DNA of 64,000 nt from IMG/VR virus record IMGVR_UViG_3300001848_000349, positions 1 to 64,000 of that record; one strand, 5' to 3'. This DNA comes from a virus. The translations under genes were made by a program, and so were the position numbers. A model generated the notes under the pieces. That model ran no database searches, was not told the DNA's origin, and was given only the letters and a program-made list of their open reading frames with translations. Positions within the stretch are counted from its first letter, which is position 1. Each line of letters opens with the position of its first letter. Shown piece after piece: positions 59,889 through 64,000 of this stretch.

Positions 59889-59914
59889 TTTTAAGATTTT
59901 GATAAATCTTAAAA
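59889..59914. repeat. AT-rich 11-bp hairpin beside the terminator
   Basis: TTTTAAGATTT (59889-59899), loop TGAT, AAATCTTAAAA (59904-59914): a perfect stem with tetraloop. It follows the stronger terminator hairpin on the minus strand and may be a second barrier or protect the RNA 3' end. Confidence 0.65.
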
Positions 59915-59920
59915 TATAAG

Positions 59921-59964
59921 AAAATCCCACTTTGTTGAAATTTGTATATTCAACAAAAGTGGGA
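59921..59964 (-). terminator. Rho-independent terminator after the 108-residue gene
   Basis: Arms TCCCACTTTGTTGAA (59925-59939) and TTCAACAAAAGTGGGA (59949-59964) pair over 15 bp with one bulge; on the minus strand TTTTCTTAT follows. It lies 28 bases after the stop codon of the gene at 59992. Confidence 0.8.
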
Positions 59965-59991
59965 ATGTAAGGCATCGTGTATGCTGCCAAT

Positions 59992-60318
59992 TCAAGCAAG
60001 TCTCATAGAAGAACGGAAAGGCACAGTCTGAAGACCACTAGGGGTGTTTAAAGTGATAAACCATTCCCATTTCTTCTGGAAGATATGCTCACCAGGAGCA
60101 CCATGCTCACGAAGAATAGCATTGAGACGAGATTTGGTGGTGTTGGATTGCCAACCACCATCAAACAGTTTCAACCAAGTGTCACCAACCTCAGCAATCA
60201 AATTGCCATGAAGGCGAACTTGAGACACTCCACCAATATTGGTGACAGAAGTGTTAGTCAAACTCCAATCTTTGCTGTCACGAATGGCAGCATTCATCAG
60301 ACGTTCGATTTTTCTCAT
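59992..60318 (-). CDS. Conserved cyanophage hypothetical protein (108 aa)
   Basis: Starts MRKIERLMNAAIRDSKDWSL and includes GGVSQVRLHGNLIAEVGDTW, LKLFDGGWQSNTTKSRLNAI and GEHIFQKKWEWFITLN. I recall these segments in a family of about 100 residues present in most T4-like cyanophages, often with the same TTKSRLNAIL core, but its function is unknown. The pattern of strands separated by WLKLFDGGW suggests a small beta-rich fold that may bind RNA or a host protein. A consensus promoter (TTGACA, 17 bp, CATACT) and a strong terminator bracket it as a one-gene transcript, suggesting early, independent expression. Confidence 0.8.
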   Translation of the reverse strand: MRKIERLMNAAIRDSKDWSLTNTSVTNIGGVSQVRLHGNLIAEVGDTWLKLFDGGWQSNTTKSRLNAILREHGAPGEHIFQKKWEWFITLNTPSGLQTVPFRSSMRLA

Positions 60319-60344
60319 GGGGTGAATCCCTCAGGAACAAATGT

Positions 60345-60373
60345 AGTATGGCAGGAATGGGGGGCATTGTCAA
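60345..60373 (-). promoter_or_regulatory. Sigma-70-like promoter TTGACA-17-CATACT
   Basis: TTGACA (60368-60373) and CATACT (60345-60350) with 17 bases between; the CTGCCATACTA word is shared with other promoters of this region. ATG of the 108-residue gene is 27 bases downstream. Confidence 0.7.
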
Positions 60374-60398
60374 CCCCCTGATTGATTAGTGTTACTTA

Positions 60399-60566
60399 TC
60401 AGACATCGTAGCACAGATAAGTTTTCATTTCATCTGTATACATGTCACGTTCGTTATCAGTCAGCCAGGACAATCCTGCCATCATGTTAAAAAAATCAAC
60501 TTGCCAATTGTTCAGGGTCATGATATCATCGTGGTTACGAATGATATCACTGTTGAAGTAATTCAT
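60399..60566 (-). CDS. Small hypothetical protein (55 aa)
   Basis: Starts MNYFNSDIIRNHDDIMTLNN and continues WQVDFFNMMAGLSWLTDNER, ending MKTYLCYDV. One helix with aromatic residues (WQVDFFNMMAGLSWL) may be amphipathic or membrane-associated. No ribosome site is evident before the ATG at 60566. Similar small proteins are known to me from cyanophages without function. The roughly 95 bases upstream contain a weak promoter-like pair (TTGTAG, 16 bp, TATTGT). Function unknown. Confidence 0.6.
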   Translation of the reverse strand: MNYFNSDIIRNHDDIMTLNNWQVDFFNMMAGLSWLTDNERDMYTDEMKTYLCYDV

Positions 60567-60662
60567 TGAATGAATTCCTGACGACTCATGTACAATACCA
60601 TCACCAGACCACTCTACAAGGTCTTCTATGCCACTTTAAATACTGTCACAGGGTCTTACCAT

Positions 60663-60827
60663 TCAGTAGTCGATATACGTATCATCCTGGTCCTTAAACT
60701 TTGCTTGACGTTTACTACGTGCTGAGTAACGTTTAGCATTTTGTACTTCATAACCATAATCTTCATAATCATCTTCAAAGTTCACTTCTTTGAAGGATTC
60801 GGTATACTTTTTGTTGATTTTAGACAT
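60663..60827 (-). CDS. Small charged protein (54 aa)
   Basis: Starts MSKINKKYTESFKEVNFEDD and continues YEDYGYEVQNAKRYSARSKR, ending DDTYIDY. Alternating acidic (EDDYEDYGYE) and basic (KRYSARSKRQAKFK) blocks indicate a disordered, possibly nucleic-acid-binding protein. Codon choice is AT-rich. It lies between the 87-residue KTSC-like gene and the 55-residue gene. No ribosome site seen. I cannot name a family; charge segregation of this kind is common among early phage proteins. Confidence 0.6.
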   Translation of the reverse strand: MSKINKKYTESFKEVNFEDDYEDYGYEVQNAKRYSARSKRQAKFKDQDDTYIDY

Positions 60828-60859
60828 TTTTGAAAGAAATCAGTAACAATTGTGAAGAA

Positions 60860-61123
60860 TTATTGAACATTCGTATTTATTTGTTGAATATTCTCACTTT
60901 TAATTGAAGAAGTGATGAATTTACCAACACTTTCACTGTTTTTGATAGTATTTTGAAGGTTTTCTTCGAAATTCTTATCAATTATAGTGTAATTATATTC
61001 TTTATCACTAGAATTGAAGACTACAGTACAAATGTCTTCAGTAATACTCACTGATTTAATAGCTGTACTATTTAAATCTTGATATACTACAGTTTGAGAT
61101 TCTTTGACAATCATTGAAATCAT
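60860..61123 (-). CDS. KTSC-like domain protein (87 aa)
   Basis: Starts MISMIVKESQTVVYQDLNST. The core (AIKSVSITEDICTVVFNSSD, KEYNYTIIDKNFEENLQNTI, then SESVGKFITSSIKS) follows the KTSC pattern: I..V, a V.F strand, Y.Y, and S.GK...(S)I near the end. KTSC domains are small, found in phages and next to lysyl-tRNA synthetases; their role is unclear, with RNA binding proposed. The upstream consensus promoter at 61268-61296 gives a leader of about 145 bases containing three TTTTCCACA boxes and a 12-bp hairpin, so expression may respond to whatever binds there. It is the first gene beyond the origin-like gap. Confidence 0.55.
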   Translation of the reverse strand: MISMIVKESQTVVYQDLNSTAIKSVSITEDICTVVFNSSDKEYNYTIIDKNFEENLQNTIKNSESVGKFITSSIKSENIQQINTNVQ

Positions 61124-61152
61124 TAAAATTTAAAAATTGAGTTTTTTGAATT

Positions 61153-61185
61153 TCTTAAAAAACTTAAAAAGTGAGTTTTTTAAGA
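61153..61185. repeat. Perfect 12-bp AT-rich inverted repeat in the leader of the KTSC-like gene
   Basis: TCTTAAAAAACT (61153-61164) and AGTTTTTTAAGA (61174-61185) with a nine-base loop. It adjoins DnaA-box cluster 1 and lies in an AT-rich stretch of about 65 bases. Confidence 0.7.
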
Positions 61186-61196
61186 TTTTGAGATTC

Positions 61197-61501
61197 TGTG
61201 GAAAACTATTTTTCCACAAGTCTTGAAAACCTGTGGAAAACTCGAAATCCCTCAACCTCATGAACATAGTATAGGGCATTTGGAGGGGTCTGTCAAGTGC
61301 CTGAGAGGTCCTCTGTGCCACTTTGAGAGGTGTCACAATACCCCTTGACATTCGTTCGCTGACGTGCTAAGACAACGACTCCTCCGTACATTAAGAGACA
61401 TTACCGTACAATACATCACACTACCTATATTTTTTAACCTATTTTTAATTATAGAGTTTTCCACAGGTTTTTCCACAGGTAGTTCCGTATCCTGTGGAAA
61501 A
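61197..61501. other. Six TTTTCCACA boxes: candidate replication origin or DnaA-responsive region
   Basis: Exact boxes at 61197-61205 (-), 61210-61218 (+), 61232-61240 (-), 61457-61465 (+), 61469-61477 (+) and 61493-61501 (-). TTTTCCACA is the box sequence I recall from the Synechococcus elongatus chromosome origin (E. coli: TTATCCACA). Boxes 1/2 and 5/6 are inverted pairs with short loops (4 and 15 bases between boxes), the latter extended to 11 bp. AT-rich DNA lies next to both clusters (61124-61190; 61424-61455, with two ACCTAT...TTTTTA-like direct repeats). CCGTACA occurs twice with 20-base spacing (61384, 61404). The gap 61124-61506 has no convincing gene. Roles as origin, as DnaA sink or as hairpin leader remain to be told apart. 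Confidence 0.6.
61268..61296 (-). promoter_or_regulatory. Near-consensus sigma-70 promoter between the box clusters
   Basis: TTGACA (61291-61296), 17 bases, TATACT (61268-61273) on the minus strand, the strongest promoter in the window. A plus-strand TTGACA with a weak TAAGAC (61345-61373) lies nearby, so the gap may fire in both directions. Confidence 0.75.
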
Positions 61502-61506
61502 CTATA

Positions 61507-62130
61507 TTATTTCCATCTAGGACCTATAATCCAACCTACGAGAGATTTACGTTGACCTGATTTAATTTTAGTAACTCTATGTTTAGTTCTTGAGTCAAAG
61601 ATAATAAGAGAACCAAGATCTAGGTTAGCAGTTGTCAATTGATCATTTGGTGGAAGAAGTTGTAGATGTCCACCTGTGTAAGTATTAGGATCAGATAATT
61701 GTAAGGAGAAGGATAATTTTCTTGTATATTCTGCTTTAGGAGTAATATAGTCTGATAGGTTAGTTTCTCTCCAAGCAGGATATTTTTTATTAGCATAAAG
61801 TTCTGTTAGTCCAGAGTCTGTATGCCAACCATAATGATCACCTTGATTGTAGACAGTATATTGCATTTGTCCACCATCTAGGTTATTGATATCATACTTA
61901 AAATTAAGATCATTAGCGAGTCTGATGTAGTAATCAACAAAAGCTGCTATCCAATTTTCTTGTTGAATCCATGCTACTTGAGTTGAGCGTCTATCTTGTT
62001 CAATTGATGGTTGACTACGAAGAATACTAGCAGGTTTGAGGTATGCATCATATTGTTCAAGATGTTGTATCATAATGTTAACAACATCTTGAGGTAAATG
62101 AGTTTGAATGATGACGTTATTTTCTGCCAT
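61507..62130 (-). CDS. 2OG-Fe(II) oxygenase (prolyl hydroxylase-like, 207 aa)
   Basis: Iron and 2-oxoglutarate dependent oxygenases hydroxylate proteins, nucleic acids or small molecules. The facial triad is visible: H103 and D105 in YGWHTDSGL, H184 in SRTKHRVTKI, and R194 in GQRKSLVGW for 2-oxoglutarate. GGHLQLLPP and LGSLIIFDS are the usual core strands. The N-terminus VIIQTHLPQDVVNIM fits the prolyl-4-hydroxylase-like group. Such genes are frequent in T4-like cyanophages; the substrate is unknown. The start lies within the end of the previous gene (14-base overlap), so translation is coupled. It ends six bases from DnaA-box 6. Confidence 0.85.
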   Translation of the reverse strand: MAENNVIIQTHLPQDVVNIMIQHLEQYDAYLKPASILRSQPSIEQDRRSTQVAWIQQENWIAAFVDYYIRLANDLNFKYDINNLDGGQMQYTVYNQGDHYGWHTDSGLTELYANKKYPAWRETNLSDYITPKAEYTRKLSFSLQLSDPNTYTGGHLQLLPPNDQLTTANLDLGSLIIFDSRTKHRVTKIKSGQRKSLVGWIIGPRWK

Positions 62131-62347
62131 TTTGTTTACGAAGATCTTTGTATTGTTGTTTCAGTTCTCTTTCATTGTAGAAGAGGATGACTTCATTATC
62201 TAGATCACGTAACCATTCTTTGACTTCATCACCTATGGCAATAGCATCATCTTTATTTTTGTTAAGGACACGAAAGAATTGATCTTGGTATGCTTCTAGG
62301 ATAGTATCCACTTGATCTGATACTGATAGTTGTTCTTGTTCTGTCAT
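62117..62347 (-). CDS. Acidic helical protein (76 aa) preceding the oxygenase
   Basis: Starts MTEQEQLSVSDQVDTILEAY and includes QDQFFRVLNKNKDDAIAIGD and EVKEWLRDLDNEVILFYNE, ending in a basic tail (LKQQYKDLRKQNGRK). Helical throughout. The ATG at 62347 overlaps the stop of the previous gene as ATGA, and an upstream promoter (62371-62400) is well placed, which supports this start against an in-frame codon at 62440. It overlaps the oxygenase start by 14 bases and may be its partner, though that is only inferred from coupling. Confidence 0.65.
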   Translation of the reverse strand: MTEQEQLSVSDQVDTILEAYQDQFFRVLNKNKDDAIAIGDEVKEWLRDLDNEVILFYNERELKQQYKDLRKQNGRK

Positions 62348-62541
62348 TTGATTTTGGTGTATGGTGGTTGATTGTACACTGAAACATAGGGTTTTGTCAA
62401 GTTTGGGCAGGATTCGTGGAATGTGCCGTTGATGTAACATGCTTTACCTTGTTCGTAGTATTGAATAGGTGGTGGATCAGGTGGTTGACAGATGAATATA
62501 CCTTGTAGGCATATATTAATCAGATCAAGTGCTAATCCCAT
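62344..62541 (-). CDS. Hypothetical protein (65 aa) with hydrophobic N-terminus
   Basis: Starts MGLALDLINICLQGIFICQP and continues PDPPPIQYYEQGKACYINGT, ending VYNQPPYTKIK. The first 18 residues are hydrophobic and may anchor it; after a Pro-rich linker there are two cysteines (CYINGTFHESC) suitable for a disulphide outside the cytoplasm. It overlaps the secreted-protein gene by 10 bases upstream and the next gene by ATGA, so it belongs to the coupled run. A promoter lies inside its 3' end. No family recognised. Confidence 0.6.
   Translation of the reverse strand: MGLALDLINICLQGIFICQPPDPPPIQYYEQGKACYINGTFHESCPNLTKPYVSVYNQPPYTKIK
62371..62400 (-). promoter_or_regulatory. Sigma-70-like promoter TTGACA-18-TACAAT
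   Basis: TTGACA (62395-62400), 18 bases, TACAAT (62371-62376), inside the 3' part of the 65-residue gene and 24 bases before the ATG at 62347. It would transcribe the acidic protein and the oxygenase separately from the longer run. Confidence 0.65.
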
Positions 62542-62906
62542 GATACATCTTCAAGCATGAAACCAGGCATGACATATGTTTTAGGTTGTAGACCACCTGC
62601 TGTTCCTACCTTATACTCCCATTTGTATTCAAATTTGTTATGGCTATCCCATGTTACGAAACCTTTTTCTTTATCGAATCGTGATTTGATTGTGAGAGAG
62701 AATCGATTGGAGTAGATATTACGAGTGCGGAGAGCACCGCCTTTTTCTCGTGTTTCAATGACAGTACAGGTATCATCATCGTATGTCATTGCTTTCTCAT
62801 TGACAAGATAGCAAAGAGTTTGATATTTAAATGGGCGATAGGTTTGTTCTTCAGCATGTGCTGCCAGTGGTAGCATTGCTGCAAGTAGAATCAACAGTTT
62901 TTTCAT
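62532..62906 (-). CDS. Secreted protein with Sec signal peptide (124 aa)
   Basis: The N-terminus MKKLLILLAAMLPLAAHAEE is a textbook signal peptide (Lys pair, hydrophobic core, A-H-A cleavage before EE). The mature part of about 106 residues has strands such as YQTLCYLVNEKAMTYDDDTC (two cysteines, probably a disulphide), RFSLTIKSRFDKEKGFVTWD and KFEYKWEYKVGTAGG. Related short exported proteins occur in T4-like cyanophages, function unknown. Export to the periplasm during infection may alter the envelope or exclude other phages, but this is speculation. Start overlaps the previous stop by four bases. Confidence 0.75.
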   Translation of the reverse strand: MKKLLILLAAMLPLAAHAEEQTYRPFKYQTLCYLVNEKAMTYDDDTCTVIETREKGGALRTRNIYSNRFSLTIKSRFDKEKGFVTWDSHNKFEYKWEYKVGTAGGLQPKTYVMPGFMLEDVSWD

Positions 62907-63160
62907 TTTTGAATGACAGTAACGTTATTCAGGAGATGATCATAAGAGATGAATTCACATTTAGTGGGCAATGTGTTGATAATTGCCTGTGTGAATTCTT
63001 GAGGGAAACTACCATGATATTTCCAGAACAGTTGAAGTTCTCTCTGGGATATAGTGGTACGTGGATACACTTTAAGTGTATGTTGCCCTTGTTGAAGAGT
63101 AGGGAATGTTTCCAGGAGAGATGTGATATGTGATACTGTAAGATGAGAGAGTTTTGTCAT
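62903..63160 (-). CDS. Hypothetical protein (85 aa) in the coupled run
   Basis: Starts MTKLSHLTVSHITSLLETFP and includes QHTLKVYPRTTISQRELQLF, WKYHGSFPQEFTQAIINTLP and a short beta end (CEFISYDHLLNNVTVIQK). Mixed alpha/beta, no signal peptide. Start and stop overlap the neighbours by ATGA. It lies between an acidic 78-residue protein and the secreted protein. I see no family match and cannot say more about its role. Confidence 0.65.
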   Translation of the reverse strand: MTKLSHLTVSHITSLLETFPTLQQGQHTLKVYPRTTISQRELQLFWKYHGSFPQEFTQAIINTLPTKCEFISYDHLLNNVTVIQK

Positions 63161-63393
63161 TTGATGTAGTATGCTTTTTGTTCGTGAGTTTGAATGAGAT
63201 CAATTGCTGCTTGATAGATTTTACGAGTAGTGGGAGAAAGATCCAACCATTCAATGGTATCTGCGGAATCCCAATCAACCCATTCAATCATATGGTCATG
63301 TTCATCACGAACAAGATCACAGACAATTGGATTACCGAGTTCATCAACAGCAACTGCTTTGTCTTGAATAACAACATACATCAGATTGTACAT
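63157..63393 (-). CDS. Acidic hypothetical protein (78 aa), first of the six-gene run
   Basis: Starts MYNLMYVVIQDKAVAVDELG with beta strands, then an acidic region (DLVRDEHDHMIEWVDWDSAD), a Trp/Leu helix (TIEWLDLSPTTRKIYQAAID) and LIQTHEQKAYYIK. A strong AAGGAG is at the right distance from the ATG at 63393, and a TTGACA-17-TAAATT promoter is 26 bases upstream. It leads a run of six genes whose ends and starts overlap. Family not recognised. Confidence 0.7.
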   Translation of the reverse strand: MYNLMYVVIQDKAVAVDELGNPIVCDLVRDEHDHMIEWVDWDSADTIEWLDLSPTTRKIYQAAIDLIQTHEQKAYYIK

Positions 63394-63418
63394 GATTCTC
63401 CTTGAAGAGTGTTACAGT

Positions 63419-63447
63419 AATTTAGCAGGGAAATGCTGATTTGTCAA
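63419..63447 (-). promoter_or_regulatory. Sigma-70-like promoter TTGACA-17-TAAATT
   Basis: TTGACA (63442-63447), 17 bases, TAAATT (63419-63424). The -35 overlaps the stop of the preceding 146-residue gene. It drives the six-gene run down to 61507. Confidence 0.65.
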
Positions 63448-63884
63448 CGAGCGTAAAGATACCCACCAGACCAATCAGCATTCTCAAACAACCATTCACG
63501 TTGTTCAATGATGCGGAGATCATAGCGAACACCTTTAGCAGGAGACTTCCAGGATGCGGATTTGTACACTTCACCAGTCTTTTTATCGACAAAAGCATGA
63601 ACAGAACGGGAAGAACCACCATCAATCATCACGATCTTGTGGTATTTCTTACCAGTCTCAATCACATAATTGATAGGAGAAGTGCCTTGCTTGAGTTTCT
63701 CGATTTGTTGTTTGTGATGCTCAACCGATTCACCTTTGTCAATCAAACGTTGATGACCACGAATAGCATAATCGTGATAGTTTTGAACGAGAGCATCACA
63801 GAGCATATAGGACCATTTGAGCACATTCAGATAAGTGGTGTTCTTAGCGTCCTGTTCAGCAACAAATTGAGCGAAGGAGGTCAT
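63444..63884 (-). CDS. Conserved cyanophage hypothetical protein (146 aa)
   Basis: Starts MTSFAQFVAEQDAKNTTYLN, then helical DALVQNYHDYAIRGHQRLID. The second half carries YHKIVMIDGGSSRSVHAFVD and KKTGEVYKSASWKSPAKGVR and ends YDLRIIEQREW. I recall SRSVHAFVDKKTGEVYKSAS as a hallmark of a family present in nearly all T4-like cyanophages, often of similar length. The beta pattern suggests a small substrate- or protein-binding domain after a helical head. Function unknown. A TATAAT -10 lies 26 bases upstream without a clear -35. Confidence 0.85.
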   Translation of the reverse strand: MTSFAQFVAEQDAKNTTYLNVLKWSYMLCDALVQNYHDYAIRGHQRLIDKGESVEHHKQQIEKLKQGTSPINYVIETGKKYHKIVMIDGGSSRSVHAFVDKKTGEVYKSASWKSPAKGVRYDLRIIEQREWLFENADWSGGYLYAR

Positions 63885-63909
63885 TGGGTTCCTTGTTTGG
63901 TATGTAGAT

Positions 63910-63915
63910 ATTATA
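63910..63915 (-). promoter_or_regulatory. TATAAT -10 before the 146-residue gene
   Basis: The minus strand reads CCCTATAATATC, with TATAAT at 63910-63915, 26 bases before the ATG at 63884. No TTGACA at 16-18 bases. Confidence 0.45.
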
Positions 63916-63920
63916 GGGTC

Positions 63921-64000
63921 TCAGAAGTCCTCCAGGAGGTCCAGGGGGACACTTTCGTAACTGTCCTCAAAGATCTGTTCTTCCAGCTCATCAAAGATAC
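63921..64000 (-). CDS. C-terminal end of an acidic protein, 5' end beyond the window
   Basis: The last 25 codons are visible (IFDELEEQIFEDSYESVPLD then LLEDF), ending at TGA 63921-63923, and the frame is open to the window edge. Nine of these residues are acidic. A similar tail (FEDSYESVPLDLLEDF-like) is one I associate with short cyanophage proteins. The rest is outside the window, so no family call is possible. Confidence 0.5.
   Translation of the reverse strand, partial: IFDELEEQIFEDSYESVPLDLLEDF

Noticed and set aside
61130-61351. Minus-strand open frame of 73 codons in the origin-like gap
   Set aside because: It contains the near-consensus promoter and three TTTTCCACA boxes, has a Lys/Phe low-complexity end (KKFKKLNF) and no ribosome site; it is probably chance.
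61345-61373. Plus-strand promoter TTGACA-17-TAAGAC
   Set aside because: The -10 matches only three of six positions and no plus-strand gene follows; kept only as a remark.
61364-61555. Plus-strand open frame across box cluster 2
   Set aside because: It overlaps the oxygenase end, has no ribosome site, and its sequence follows the AT-rich repeats.
56500-64000. tRNA genes
   Set aside because: I looked for the conserved TTCGA arm and cloverleaf pairing in the small-gene region and found none.

Overview
This window reads as part of the genome of a T4-like cyanophage (contractile tail, probably infecting marine Synechococcus or Prochlorococcus). All convincing genes lie on the minus strand, so transcription runs from high to low coordinates. 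The T4 baseplate and neck order is recognisable in that direction: PAAR-like protein, gp25, gp6, a gp7-like protein, gp8, a DUF4815-type protein, giant fibre proteins, then gp13. A cpeT-type phycobiliprotein lyase gene beside gp13 points to a phycobilisome- or phycoerythrin-bearing host. Names rest on motifs read by eye and on memory of T4 and cyanophage families; no database search was run.

Structural block (1 to about 56.5 kb). Four very large open frames of 6875, 3755, 2856 and 2693 codons fill about 48.5 kb. They are built largely from repeats: about thirteen copies of a two-cysteine unit of roughly 130 residues (about 13.0-20.1 kb), about thirteen copies of a unit of roughly 50 residues (about 5.0-7.2 kb), and a long series of beta-repeat-like units (about 25.1-32.2 kb). 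Recognisable folds include pectin-lyase-like and LamG-like domains, a YHYH domain, CBM5/12-like pieces and a glycine-rich C-terminus. Matches to the T4 late promoter octamer TATAAATA, or one base away from it, precede several of these genes.

GC-rich island (about 56.6-58.7 kb). Composition changes abruptly. Small genes, several too short for usual gene callers and one an ArdA-like antirestriction protein, are arranged as single-gene cassettes. Four or five of them share a near-identical leader containing TAGACTAAC, probably early promoters with a common 5' end.

Small-gene region (58.7-64 kb). Tiny genes form two overlapping, translationally coupled runs (59429 to 58890, and 63393 to 61507). 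Sigma-70-like promoters (TTGACA, 17-18 bp, TATACT-like) lie among them, along with a strong terminator near 59.94 kb. Products include a 2OG-Fe(II) oxygenase, a KTSC-like protein, a secreted protein and many short cyanophage proteins of unknown role.

The most unusual feature is a 383-bp gap at 61124-61506. It carries six exact copies of TTTTCCACA, the DnaA-box sequence I recall for cyanobacteria, in two clusters of three. AT-rich DNA adjoins both clusters and a consensus promoter lies between them. This looks like a replication origin or a DnaA-responsive control region, which would be unexpected for a T4-like phage.
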